64,000 nucleotides of DNA from Clostridium sp. HBUAS56010 (lineage in GTDB: Bacteria; Bacillota; Clostridia; Lachnospirales; Lachnospiraceae). Each line of letters opens with the position of its first letter. Within the stretch, counting starts at the first letter, position 1. A program made the position numbers and the translations under genes. A model generated the notes under the pieces. It was not told the origin of the DNA and searched no databases. It saw nothing but the letters and a program-made list of their open reading frames with translations. This document shows positions 1 through 8,007 of this stretch, in pieces. Where the stretch lies: NCBI RefSeq assembly GCF_007115105.1, contig NZ_SULJ01000007.1:131729-195728 (forward strand), read 5' to 3'.

Positions 1-462
1 GGGGTCTGCACCTCCGGTGCGCAGGCTGTCAACAGTGCGGATGAGCTGGGCAGCGGAGTTGTGGTATGCGGATGCAGATTTGCTGACATGGTATATCAGG
101 AGATCTATGAGTGTCTTCCAAAAGGGATGCAGATGCTTCTAGTGGCCTCTCCCAGCCAGTGGTCTGGTTCAGCCCCAGAGGATGTGGTATGCCTGGGACT
201 TCCTTTAAAAGTGCAGGATCTTGTAAGTACTCTGGGAATGATGCTGGAAACCATGGCGAGAAGAAGGAAGAAATTAAAAAGCCAGCCAAAGGAACGAAGC
301 AAAGAAGAACTGGATATGATTAAGCAGGCAAAAGAACTCCTGATGGAGAGGAATCATATGACAGAGTCCGATGCACACCGCTATATTCAGAAGTGCAGCA
401 TGGACAGCGGTAATAATATGGTTGAAACTGCCCAGATGATCATGAGTTTGATTAATCAATAA
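1..462 (+). CDS. ANTAR-domain response regulator, 3' part (5' end outside window)
   Basis: The reading frame is open from base 1 to the stop at 462, so the gene begins before the window. The C-terminal 55 or so residues match an ANTAR RNA-binding domain: a basic linker (ARRRKKLKS), then a helix with EELDMIKQAKELLMERN, and a second helix pair ending in ETAQMIMSLINQ. The preceding part (GVVVCGCRFADM, MLLVASPSQW) resembles a degenerate receiver-like domain. ANTAR proteins act as transcription antiterminators by binding paired hairpins in leader RNAs, often of nitrogen or amine-use genes. The gene ends 16 bases before dapF, so the two may be co-transcribed. The RNA target cannot be told from here. 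An internal GTG at 61 is not needed as a start. Confidence 0.75.
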   Translation, partial: GVCTSGAQAVNSADELGSGVVVCGCRFADMVYQEIYECLPKGMQMLLVASPSQWSGSAPEDVVCLGLPLKVQDLVSTLGMMLETMARRRKKLKSQPKERSKEELDMIKQAKELLMERNHMTESDAHRYIQKCSMDSGNNMVETAQMIMSLINQ

Positions 463-478
463 AAGCAGAGGTATTAAA

Positions 479-1288
479 ATGAAATTTACAAAGATGCAGG
501 GAATTGGTAATGACTATGTTTATATTAATTGTTTTGAAGAAAAGGTAGAGAATCCGGCAGAGCTTTCAAAGAAAGTCAGTGACCGGCACTTTGGAATCGG
601 TTCTGACGGACTGATTCTGATCTGTCCTTCCGAGAAAGCAGACTGCCGGATGCGTATGTTCAATGCAGATGGGTCGGAGAGCTCCATGTGCGGCAATGGA
701 ATCCGCTGTGTGGGAAAATATGTTTACGATCATCATCTTGTGGAGAAGACAGAATTTGATGTGGAGACAGAAGCGGGAATCAAGCATTTGAAGGTAATTG
801 CAAAAGAGGGGAAAGCGGTGAAGATTACGGTGGATATGGGAATCCCGGAACTGACCAGCCAATTGCCTGAATCTATTTGCATTGACGGTAAAGACTATGA
901 GTTCATTGGCATTTCCGTGGGCAATCCTCATGCTGTTTATTATATGGATGGAATTGATTCGCTGGATCTGGAAGCCATTGGTCCAGGCTTTGAAACTCAT
1001 GAGCGGTTTCCGGAGAGAACCAATTCTGAATTCATTGAAGTAATAAGTCCGGACTACATCCGTATGAGGGTGTGGGAGAGAGGCAGCGGGGAGACCTGGG
1101 CATGTGGAACAGGAGCAACTGCCAGTGCGGTGGCTTCTGCAATGAGCGGAAGAACTTCAGATACCGTTGAAGTGGAATTAAAGGGTGGAAATTTGACCAT
1201 ACACTGGGACAGGAATACAGGTCATGTATTCATGACAGGACCGGCAGTCGAAGTGTTTCAGGGAGAATTTGACATAAAGAATCTATAG
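479..1288 (+). CDS. dapF: Diaminopimelate epimerase
   Basis: DapF converts LL- to meso-diaminopimelate, the precursor of lysine and of peptidoglycan cross-links. The protein has 269 residues, normal for the family, and begins with the typical MKFTKMQGIGNDYVYI. Both catalytic cysteines are present: Cys71 in the MCGNGIRC motif and Cys209 in ACGTGA. GNPHAV and ERTNSEF, which line the substrate pocket, are also visible. The ATG at 479 follows a weak GCAGAGG site. The gene lies 18 bases before dapL, which makes the LL-isomer it uses, so the pair supplies two successive steps of one pathway. Confidence 0.97.
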   Translation: MKFTKMQGIGNDYVYINCFEEKVENPAELSKKVSDRHFGIGSDGLILICPSEKADCRMRMFNADGSESSMCGNGIRCVGKYVYDHHLVEKTEFDVETEAGIKHLKVIAKEGKAVKITVDMGIPELTSQLPESICIDGKDYEFIGISVGNPHAVYYMDGIDSLDLEAIGPGFETHERFPERTNSEFIEVISPDYIRMRVWERGSGETWACGTGATASAVASAMSGRTSDTVEVELKGGNLTIHWDRNTGHVFMTGPAVEVFQGEFDIKNL

Positions 1289-1306
1289 ATAAAACAGGAG
1301 GAACCC

Positions 1307-2542
1307 ATGTTAAAAGTAAATGATAATTATTTAAAACTTCCGGGAAGCTATTTGTTTTCCACAATCGCAAAAAAAGTAAATGCTTACATAGAGGCAAATC
1401 CAGATAAAAAGGTGATAAGACTTGGTATTGGCGATGTGACACAGCCTTTGGCACCTGCCATTATTAAAGCACTTCATGATGCGGTGGAGGAGATGGGGAA
1501 CAGTGAGACTTTTCATGGCTATGCACCGGATCTTGGCTACAGCTTTTTAAGAGAGACGATTGCAAGAGAAGATTATTTAAGCAGGGGCTGCCAGATTGAA
1601 GCGGATGAAATCTTTGTTTCTGACGGAGCAAAAAGTGACTGCGGAAATATTCAGGAGATCTTTGATGAAGACTGCAAGATCGCAGTCTGTGATCCTGTAT
1701 ATCCTGTCTATGTGGATTCCAATGTAATGGCAGGAAGAACGGGAGAGTACGACCAGGTCACAGGCAAATGGAGCAATGTGATCTATATGCCCTGTACTGC
1801 AGAGAATCATTTTGTGCCGGAACTTCCAACGGAGACTCCGGATCTGATCTATCTTTGTGTGCCCAATAATCCGACAGGAACCACGCTTACAAAAGATCAG
1901 TTAAAGGTATGGGTGGACTATGCCAATAAAAATGGTGCGGTCATTCTTTACGATGCGGCTTATGAGGCTTATATCGCTGAGGAGGACGTTCCTCATTCCA
2001 TCTATGAGATTGAAGGAGCAAGGACCTGTGCCATTGAATTCCGCTCTTTTTCTAAAAATGCAGGGTTTACCGGTGTGCGCCTTGGATTTACTGTGATCCC
2101 CAAAGAATTATTAAGAGACGGAGTGTCTCTGCATGGTTTATGGGCAAGACGTCACGGGACAAAGTTTAACGGTGCTCCTTATATCATCCAGAAGGCGGGT
2201 ATGGCAGTTTATTCCGAAGAAGGCAAAGCCCAGCTAAAAGACCAGGTCGCTTACTACATGAGAAATGCAGAGGTGATCTATGAAGGATTAAAAGAAGCAG
2301 GCTGTCAGGTGTATGGCGGTGTGAATGCACCTTATATCTGGTTAAAGGTGCCGGAAGGAATGACCTCCTGGGAGTTTTTTGACCTTTTGCTGGAAGAGGC
2401 AAGTGTGGTGGGAACTCCTGGAAGCGGATTTGGCCCAAGCGGAGAAGGATACTTCCGTCTTACTGCATTTGGAACCTACGAGAACACAGTAGAAGCCATG
2501 GAACGACTTAAAAAAATGCCTTCCTTAAGAAAAAAAGGTTGA
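1307..2542 (+). CDS. dapL: LL-diaminopimelate aminotransferase
   Basis: DapL is a PLP enzyme that turns tetrahydrodipicolinate plus glutamate directly into LL-diaminopimelate, bypassing the succinyl or acetyl branches of lysine synthesis. The 411-residue length fits. The PLP lysine is Lys250 in [14 protein letters not shown]; other fold-type I aminotransferase marks are VPNNPTGT (about 185-192) and YDAAYE (about 215-220). The ATG follows a strong AGGAGG. Placement right behind dapF suggests one transcript, closed by the hairpin at 2614. The variant family (DapL rather than DapC/PatA) is common in Lachnospiraceae. Confidence 0.96.
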   Translation: MLKVNDNYLKLPGSYLFSTIAKKVNAYIEANPDKKVIRLGIGDVTQPLAPAIIKALHDAVEEMGNSETFHGYAPDLGYSFLRETIAREDYLSRGCQIEADEIFVSDGAKSDCGNIQEIFDEDCKIAVCDPVYPVYVDSNVMAGRTGEYDQVTGKWSNVIYMPCTAENHFVPELPTETPDLIYLCVPNNPTGTTLTKDQLKVWVDYANKNGAVILYDAAYEAYIAEEDVPHSIYEIEGARTCAIEFRSFSKNAGFTGVRLGFTVIPKELLRDGVSLHGLWARRHGTKFNGAPYIIQKAGMAVYSEEGKAQLKDQVAYYMRNAEVIYEGLKEAGCQVYGGVNAPYIWLKVPEGMTSWEFFDLLLEEASVVGTPGSGFGPSGEGYFRLTAFGTYENTVEAMERLKKMPSLRKKG

Positions 2543-2613
2543 CAAGTATTTGAGAATTAGATATTATTAAAGACAAGTAAGATTTATAAGATTGCAGTTT
2601 TATTTGTTAGAAC

Positions 2614-2653
2614 AAAAGCGTTCAGCACCTTAGCGGTGTTGGCGCTTTTTTAT
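2614..2653 (+). terminator. Rho-independent terminator after dapL
   Basis: AAAAGCG at 2614 pairs with CGCTTTT at 2643, with an inner CAGCACC/GGTGTTG stem and a T run. It ends only about 17 bases before the Lrp start codon, so it could also attenuate the downstream gene. Confidence 0.8.
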
Positions 2654-2669
2654 ATTTAAGGAGGAAGAT

Positions 2670-3125
2670 ATGGACAATATCGACAAGAAAATAGTGCAGA
2701 CCCTGCAGCAGAATGCCCGGGCGTCCTTAAAGAACATAGCAGAAAATACGTTTTTGTCCTCGCCTGCAGTTTCCTCCAGAATTGAGAAGCTGGAACGGGA
2801 GAAGATTATTACCGGATACCATGCTGCCGTTGATCCGATGAAACTTGGTTATCACATTACTGCGTTTGTGAATCTTGATGTATCTCCCGTGGATAAAATT
2901 CAGTTTTATTCTTATATGGAGTCCATTCCCAATGTGCTGGAGTGTAATTGTGTAACAGGAGATTATTCCATGTTGATTAAGGTCGCATTTGAAAGTACCA
3001 TGGAACTGGATGTTTTTATCGGACAGCTTCAAAAATACGGAAAAACCAGTACTCAGATCGTATTTTCCACTCCCGTAGGACCAAGAGGGGTAGATGTTAT
3101 GGCGGAATTAGGAGAAAAAGAATAA
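2670..3125 (+). CDS. Lrp/AsnC family transcriptional regulator
   Basis: A 151-residue regulator with the usual two parts: an N-terminal winged helix (residues about 1-50, with IVQTLQQNARASLKNIAE and SSPAVSSRIEKLE) and a C-terminal RAM ligand-binding domain (VNLDVSPVD, NCVTGDYSMLIKV). These proteins sense amino acids as octamers and control amino acid metabolism genes. The start ATG follows GGAGGAAG closely. Neighbours dapF/dapL upstream make lysine or diaminopimelate control a possible role, but the ligand is not readable from sequence. A terminator lies just before it. Confidence 0.9.
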   Translation: MDNIDKKIVQTLQQNARASLKNIAENTFLSSPAVSSRIEKLEREKIITGYHAAVDPMKLGYHITAFVNLDVSPVDKIQFYSYMESIPNVLECNCVTGDYSMLIKVAFESTMELDVFIGQLQKYGKTSTQIVFSTPVGPRGVDVMAELGEKE

Positions 3126-3153
3126 AATTTATAAAAAAGCGGTACAGAAGAGA

Positions 3154-3195
3154 CTTTTTTCACATACGTTATAGAATAGATGTATGTGAAAGGAG
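3154..3195 (+). promoter_or_regulatory. Hairpin that buries the ribosome site of the amidase gene
   Basis: Bases 3154-3167 (CTTTTTTCACATAC) pair without interruption with 3182-3195 (GTATGTGAAAGGAG): 14 pairs, two of them G-U, with a 14-base loop. The right arm contains the AAAGGAG ribosome site for the TTG start at 3204. The left arm also contains CATACGTT (3163-3170), which resembles a sporulation sigma E/G minus-10 element; that reading is tentative. Confidence 0.6.
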
Positions 3196-3203
3196 TTTTT
3201 CTT

Positions 3204-3986
3204 TTGGCTGAGAGACAGATCGTAGTAATAGATGCCGGCCACGGTGGTTCAGATCCGGGCGCAGTCTATAACGGGCGGCAGGAAAAGGATGATAATTTAA
3301 AGCTTGCACTTGCGGTGGGGAAGGTTCTTGCAGATGACGGAGTTGATGTCAGATATACAAGAATTGACGACACCTATCATACACCTCTTGAAAAAGCCAT
3401 GATGGGGAATGATGCAGAAGCAGACTTTTTCGTTTCCATACACCGTAATGCAATGCCCGTTCCTGGTTCTGGTTCCGGAGCCGAAGTTCTTGTGTTTGAA
3501 GACACGGGAATGCAGGCGGTGCTGGCAAAGAATATCCTGGAAGCATTAAGCAAGACCGGATTTCCCAATTTAGGAATCATAGAACGTCCGGGGTTAATCG
3601 TTCTTAGAAGAACAAAGATTCCTTCGGCTCTGGTAGAAGCTGGATTTATAGATAGCGAGGCAGATAATTACTTATTTGACCAGAATTTTGATGCCATTGC
3701 ACGTGCCATAGCAGATGGTATTAAAAATTCATTTTATGAGCAGGAGGATTCCCAAACAGAGTATTATCAGGTTCAGACTGGAGCTTACCGGGTCCGTTCT
3801 CTGGCAGAAGCCCAGATGGAAGAATTAAAAGGTCAGGGATTTCCTGCTTTTGTGGTTCTTGAAGAGGGACTTTATAAGGTTCGCGTAGGCGCTTTTCAGG
3901 ACATTGATCATGCGGTACAGATGGAACAGGCGCTTAAACGGTATGGATATCATACTTTTATGGTTAAAAGACCGGCTGTGTATTGA
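3204..3986 (+). CDS. N-acetylmuramoyl-L-alanine amidase (CwlD-like) with C-terminal SPOR domain
   Basis: A zinc amidase that cleaves the muramoyl-alanine bond of peptidoglycan. The Amidase_3 domain fills the first 175 or so residues: DAGHGGSDPGA holds the first zinc histidine, SIHRNA the second, and LVEAGFID the catalytic glutamate. After a short linker the last 70 residues (YYQVQTGAY to TFMVKR) form a SPOR domain, which binds denuded glycan strands. I prefer the TTG at 3204 (8 bases after AGGAG) to the ATG at 3180, which lies before the ribosome site. No signal peptide is seen, which is unusual for CwlD; it may act in the forespore or mother cell by another route. CwlD makes muramic lactam in spore cortex. 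The hairpin over its ribosome site suggests translational control. Confidence 0.85.
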   Translation: MAERQIVVIDAGHGGSDPGAVYNGRQEKDDNLKLALAVGKVLADDGVDVRYTRIDDTYHTPLEKAMMGNDAEADFFVSIHRNAMPVPGSGSGAEVLVFEDTGMQAVLAKNILEALSKTGFPNLGIIERPGLIVLRRTKIPSALVEAGFIDSEADNYLFDQNFDAIARAIADGIKNSFYEQEDSQTEYYQVQTGAYRVRSLAEAQMEELKGQGFPAFVVLEEGLYKVRVGAFQDIDHAVQMEQALKRYGYHTFMVKRPAVY

Positions 3987-3998
3987 AAGGAAAGGGTC

Positions 3999-4045
3999 GC
4001 CGGGACGCAGGCTTTGTAAGGAGCCCCGCCCCTGCGGCTTTTTTG
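3999..4045 (+). terminator. Terminator after the amidase gene
   Basis: CGCAGG (about 4006) pairs with CCTGCG (about 4031) around an inner GGCT/AGCC stem, followed by GGCTTTTTT. Confidence 0.7.
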
Positions 4046-4132
4046 TGTCTGATGTGCCCAGGGAAAAGGTGTATTAGGAGAGGGAAAAAGAGCATAGGAT
4101 AAAGATATACCATTGAATGCAGGAGGAATTGG

Positions 4133-5035
4133 TTGAAGTATATCAGTGAGCTTTTAAAAGGCGTCATTATTGGAGTTGCCAATATACTTCCAGGTATCAG
4201 CGGCGGAATGCTTGCAATAACCATGGGAGTATATGACAAAATCATTCATGCAGTAAATCGTATCTTTAAAGAACCTGTGAAAAGCATTCGTATTTTATTT
4301 CCTTATGGAGTAGGAGCGGTGGCAGGAATCGTGTTTTTGTCCCTGGTTTTTGAATATCTGTTTCATACATATCCGGTTCAGACAAAACTATCATTTCTTG
4401 GTCTGATCGGGGGAGGACTTCCCACCTTGTTTCGAAAGTCATTTACCAGAGAACATTTGGATAAAATGCGGGGGATTTTTACTGCAGCTCTTACCTGTGG
4501 TGTGGTCATTCTTATTACGTTTGTAGCGGAAACCATCATTGCATCGGGGAAAAGTGGGGGAGAGGTTAATATGGCAACAGGAGCCTATTATCTTTCTTCC
4601 GGGAGGTTTTGGATTCTGGTATTATTTCTTATTGGTATTGTAGCAGCCGCAACCATGGTGGTGCCTGGAGTCAGCGGTTCCATGATCATGATGATGCTGG
4701 GATTTTACGAACCGATTTTACAGGCGAATAATGCCTGTATCCGAGCCATTGGTTCTATGGATTTTGAGAGCCTTTTTTTTAATGTTATGGTACTTGCTCC
4801 TTACTTTACAGGTATGGTGGTGGGCGTGTTTTTATTTGCAAAAGGGGTGGAGAAGCTTTTAAACACCCATGAATGTCTGATGTACCGGATTGTAATTGGT
4901 CTGGTTTTTTCTTCTCCTTTTGTGATATTCTGGGGATTTTCATGGGATACGGTAAAGCTTTATGAACTGATGGGAGGCATATCCCTGGCTTTACTGGGGT
5001 ATGTGATTGCAGATTTACTTGGAGGAGAAGGATAA
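4133..5035 (+). CDS. DUF368 polyprenyl-phosphate transporter-like membrane protein
   Basis: A 300-residue polytopic membrane protein with roughly eight hydrophobic segments. The N-terminal GVANILPGISGGMLA and the mid-protein MVVPGVSGSMIMMMLG are the two inverted, glycine-proline-serine motifs typical of DUF368 proteins, members of which (PopT) have been shown to flip undecaprenyl phosphate back across the membrane. The TTG at 4133 follows AGGAGGAATTGG and is the best start. It stands alone between two terminators. Family assignment is firm; the substrate is inferred from characterised relatives. Confidence 0.85.
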   Translation: MKYISELLKGVIIGVANILPGISGGMLAITMGVYDKIIHAVNRIFKEPVKSIRILFPYGVGAVAGIVFLSLVFEYLFHTYPVQTKLSFLGLIGGGLPTLFRKSFTREHLDKMRGIFTAALTCGVVILITFVAETIIASGKSGGEVNMATGAYYLSSGRFWILVLFLIGIVAAATMVVPGVSGSMIMMMLGFYEPILQANNACIRAIGSMDFESLFFNVMVLAPYFTGMVVGVFLFAKGVEKLLNTHECLMYRIVIGLVFSSPFVIFWGFSWDTVKLYELMGGISLALLGYVIADLLGGEG

Positions 5036-5040
5036 TCATA

Positions 5041-5091
5041 AAAAAAGTTCCTCAATGGCAGCGTAGAAGCTTCATTGGGGAACCTTTTTTA
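5041..5091. terminator. Bidirectional terminator between convergent genes
   Basis: GTTCCTCAATG (5047) pairs with CATTGGGGAAC (5073), flanked by AAAAAAA on the left and TTTTTT on the right, so it can serve both the DUF368 gene and the sleC-like gene. Confidence 0.85.
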
Positions 5092-5103
5092 ATAATCCAT
5101 CTG

Positions 5104-6372
5104 TCAGGAGTATTCTGCAATTCGTGTAATGCCTACATAGATGTGAGAAATCCGGTACCAGGTTGCAAAGTCAATCACTCCTGTTACTGGAAGGTTGAAA
5201 ATGGTCTGGAACTGGCGGACTGCTTCTGCCGTTTCCTGACCGTAGATTCCGTCAGCGGTAATTCTTGGAATGGCGGTGTAGACGCCTGCAATGGTGTCAA
5301 GCTGCTCCTGGACCTGCTGTACCTTATCACCGCTTGCCCCGATGGTCAGATCGTAACCTGGGAAAGAAGAAGGGATTCCTGCCACCTGCTCTGCCGTATT
5401 GATGTACATATCACTTCCGTAAAAACTGCGGAGAATCTGAATGGCAGTGTAACCCTGTTCTCCAAGGTCACAGCTTCCCCACTGGGACATCCAGTTTGGA
5501 CAGCGGACTCTTTGCCCATCACAGTATTGGGTAAGAATCGGTTGTCTGATTCCTGGACGGGATAAGTAACTGTTAAAGATTTCGTCTACAACCTGGGAAA
5601 TACTTTCGTAGATATTGCGGCCATAAATCCATTTATGGTCAAAGGCAGTGGAGGAGGTAATGGTAAAATCATATCCCTGGTTGCGGTACCATTCGGTATA
5701 AACACGGTTTAGAGTGAAACTCATAATGGCAAGAACGTTGGCAATAATGGTTTCTCTTGGCCAGGTGGCATAGATTTCACTGGAGGCAACATTTTTTATG
5801 TAGTCTCCGTAAGGAACGTAGTAATTAGGTGCAGTAGGATCGGTAGGAACTCCGTCGTGTACCACAATGGTTTGGGGAACCACAACCTGGCTTAAAACGA
5901 TTTCTCCTGTTTCTGCGACAGTTTTTACTTCTGCTTCTGCGATTTTAGGAGGATAATCTCCGTACAGGGTATGATCCGGGATAACAATAGGCACATCCGG
6001 AGATACTGCATCTACGATGGGAGTCATGCGGACCGGCTGCAGGGCAATGGTATCAGGGAGTATCTCTGTTCCGGAGATGGCAACTGGTTCAAAGCCCTGG
6101 GCACTGACCATCAGTGTGTATTCTGAATACGGCTGTACAAGACCTGGTGTTAAACTTAAATCCAGGGGAGGTGCAGCAAGATTTACATCCTGGGTCTGCC
6201 CGGAGGAGTCTGTGACAAGCTCTTCCAATGTAGCGCTTTCTGGATCTCCTTTATAGGAGATGGAAATTTCCGCATTTTCTATTGGAAAGTTATTTTCTGC
6301 AGAAACAACATTAACCTGGAGAGTGCCGGTATAAGTGGTCTGCTGCGCTCTGGCTGTCATGTATGGATTCAT
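5104..6372 (-). CDS. sleC: SleC-like spore cortex-lytic enzyme
   Basis: A 422-residue protein matching the SleC layout: an N-terminal pro-region with a carboxypeptidase-regulatory-like beta sandwich (GTLQVNVVSAENNFPIENAE, APPLDLSLTPG, QPYSEYTL), a middle SpoIID/LytB-like catalytic region (NVLAIMSFTLNRVYTEWYR, CDGQRVRCPNWMSQWGS), and a C-terminal peptidoglycan-binding repeat (IGASGDKVQQVQEQL to YGQETAEAVRQFQ). SleC is a lytic transglycosylase activated by Csp proteases that degrades the cortex at germination. ATG at 6372 follows AAGGGG on the minus strand. No Csp protease gene is in the window. The small gene at 6480-6677 lies upstream with a terminator in between. Confidence 0.82.
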   Translation of the reverse strand: MNPYMTARAQQTTYTGTLQVNVVSAENNFPIENAEISISYKGDPESATLEELVTDSSGQTQDVNLAAPPLDLSLTPGLVQPYSEYTLMVSAQGFEPVAISGTEILPDTIALQPVRMTPIVDAVSPDVPIVIPDHTLYGDYPPKIAEAEVKTVAETGEIVLSQVVVPQTIVVHDGVPTDPTAPNYYVPYGDYIKNVASSEIYATWPRETIIANVLAIMSFTLNRVYTEWYRNQGYDFTITSSTAFDHKWIYGRNIYESISQVVDEIFNSYLSRPGIRQPILTQYCDGQRVRCPNWMSQWGSCDLGEQGYTAIQILRSFYGSDMYINTAEQVAGIPSSFPGYDLTIGASGDKVQQVQEQLDTIAGVYTAIPRITADGIYGQETAEAVRQFQTIFNLPVTGVIDFATWYRISHIYVGITRIAEYS

Positions 6373-6435
6373 AAAATGCCCCTTAATGGAATGGTTATTA
6401 CCAATATATTACACCCTGGGGCAGATGATTACAAA

Positions 6436-6480
6436 AGACCCCGCAGATTTAGAAAAATATGGATTCTGCGGGGAATTTTT
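6436..6480 (-). terminator. Hairpin terminator after the 65-residue gene
   Basis: CCCCGCAGA (6439) pairs with TCTGCGGGG (6465). T runs lie on both sides when read on each strand; the only gene ending here is the minus-strand gene at 6480. Confidence 0.7.
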
Positions 6481-6677
6481 TAGAAAAAGGATGATTTGGA
6501 TTCCTGAAACATGGATTGAACATAATTTCTCATTTCCTGACGGCTTTCAATTGTTCTTGCTCCCTCGATGATGGAGTTTCTCTGAGCATCAGAAAGGTTG
6601 GAGAATCGGTTGAGAATGTTGGAGTGCTGGGCTAATTCCATGGTAAATCCGATTGGAAGTTCATTGTTGTCTATCAT
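6480..6677 (-). CDS. Small conserved hypothetical protein
   Basis: A 65-residue, probably all-helical soluble protein (MIDNNELPIGFTMELAQHSN... SRQEMRNYVQSMFQ). I place the start at the ATG at 6677, eight bases after GAGG on the minus strand; a GTG three codons earlier overlaps the ribosome site and is less likely. Similar short proteins with a DNNxLPxGF start are frequent in Lachnospiraceae genomes, but I know of no function. It precedes the SleC-like gene on the same strand and is separated from it by a terminator. Confidence 0.65.
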   Translation of the reverse strand: MIDNNELPIGFTMELAQHSNILNRFSNLSDAQRNSIIEGARTIESRQEMRNYVQSMFQESKSSFF

Positions 6678-6839
6678 ATTTATCACCTCGCAGCTATTTT
6701 CCCCGAATGAAAGGGAAAGTATACTTTTGAATATTCTTCCAGAATCATGATTGTATAATTATACATTATTAATGGGGAAAGATTTGAAATATTCAAATAA
6801 TATGTATAAAAATTAAAAAAAGAAATACAGAAAAAATAG

Positions 6840-6868
6840 TTGAAAAATGTCACAGGATAATGTATAAT
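6840..6868 (+). promoter_or_regulatory. Sigma A promoter of carAB
   Basis: TTGAAA (6840-6845), 17-base spacer, TATAAT (6863-6868). The leader of about 55 bases contains an inverted repeat, GGCTGA/TCAGCC, near 6881-6898, which could be an operator or a small RNA hairpin. Confidence 0.8.
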
Positions 6869-6930
6869 CTATTCAATTTGGGCTGATATCAGTCAGCCTG
6901 ATAACATAGCATTCAGAAAGGATTGGGACT

Positions 6931-8007
6931 TTGCGTATGAAAGCTTTTTTAATACTGGAAGACGGAACTGTGTTTACAGGAACAAGCATTGGTTCAACAC
7001 GGGAAGTAATAAGCGAGATTGTATTCAATACCTCCATGACAGGATATTTAGAAGTTCTTACCGACCCGTCCTATGCGGGACAGGCCGTTGTGATGACTTA
7101 TCCGTTAATTGGTAATTACGGTATTTGTCGGGAAGATATGGAATCATTAAAACCGTGGCCGGCTGGCTACATTGTCAGAGAATTATCTAGAATCCCCAGC
7201 AACTTTAGAAGCGAGGATACCATTCAGCATTTCTTAAAAGAAAACGACATTCCAGGTATCAGTGGTATTGATACGAGAGCCCTTACAAAAATATTAAGAG
7301 AAAAAGGTACAATGAACGGCATGATTACAACCAATAAGGGTTTTAATCTTGACGAAGTCATTTTGCGTATGAAAAGATATTCGGTTACTGGTGTTGTAAA
7401 GGCGACCACCTGCAGGGAAACGTATGTTTTAAAAGGAAGCGGTAAAAAAGTTGCCCTTCTGGATCTGGGGGCGAAGAAGAACATTGCCCGCTCTTTAAAC
7501 GAAAGAGGCTGTGAGGTAACCGTATATCCTGCAGGAACCGGTGCAGAAGAGATTCTCTCTTCCAATCCTGACGGAATCATGCTTTCCAATGGCCCTGGAG
7601 ATCCAAAGGAATGTACAGAGGTAATTGAAGAGATTAAAAAGCTGTACCAGTCCCAGGTTCCCATCTTCGCTATCTGCCTTGGGCATCAGCTCATGGCGCT
7701 TGCAACCGGTGCAGATACCCATAAGTTAAAGTATGGTCACAGAGGCGGCAATCACCCGGTGAAAGACTTAGAGACAGGCCGCGTATATATAACCTCTCAG
7801 AATCACGGATTTGTGGTTGATGAGGAAACGGTGGACCCGGCAGTTGCTGTTCCGGCTTTTGTCAATGTAAATGATGGAACCAATGAAGGATTGAAATATA
7901 CGGGTAAAAACATATTTACGGTTCAGTATCACCCGGAAGCCTGTCCGGGACCACAGGATTCCAGTTACTTATTTGACCGGTTTTTAAACATGATGGAGGG
8001 AAAATAA
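6931..8007 (+). CDS. carA: Carbamoyl-phosphate synthase small (glutaminase) subunit
   Basis: CarA releases ammonia from glutamine for the large subunit, supplying carbamoyl phosphate to pyrimidine and arginine synthesis. The protein has 358 residues. The N-terminal CPSase domain starts KAFLILEDGTVFTG; the C-terminal class I amidotransferase holds Cys249 in AICLGHQ and the His334/Glu336 pair in HPEA. The TTG at 6931 lies seven bases after AAAGGA; an in-frame ATG at 6937 is a possible alternative. The stop overlaps the carB start by one base (TAATG), so translation is probably coupled. No pyr or arg genes adjoin it. Confidence 0.96.
   Translation: MRMKAFLILEDGTVFTGTSIGSTREVISEIVFNTSMTGYLEVLTDPSYAGQAVVMTYPLIGNYGICREDMESLKPWPAGYIVRELSRIPSNFRSEDTIQHFLKENDIPGISGIDTRALTKILREKGTMNGMITTNKGFNLDEVILRMKRYSVTGVVKATTCRETYVLKGSGKKVALLDLGAKKNIARSLNERGCEVTVYPAGTGAEEILSSNPDGIMLSNGPGDPKECTEVIEEIKKLYQSQVPIFAICLGHQLMALATGADTHKLKYGHRGGNHPVKDLETGRVYITSQNHGFVVDEETVDPAVAVPAFVNVNDGTNEGLKYTGKNIFTVQYHPEACPGPQDSSYLFDRFLNMMEGK

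Noticed and set aside
566-1000. A 144-residue minus-strand frame inside dapF
   Set aside because: It is the shadow of a well-supported gene and has no ribosome site.
5143-5565. A 140-residue plus-strand frame inside the SleC-like gene
   Set aside because: Antisense shadow; the minus-strand protein matches a known family along its whole length.
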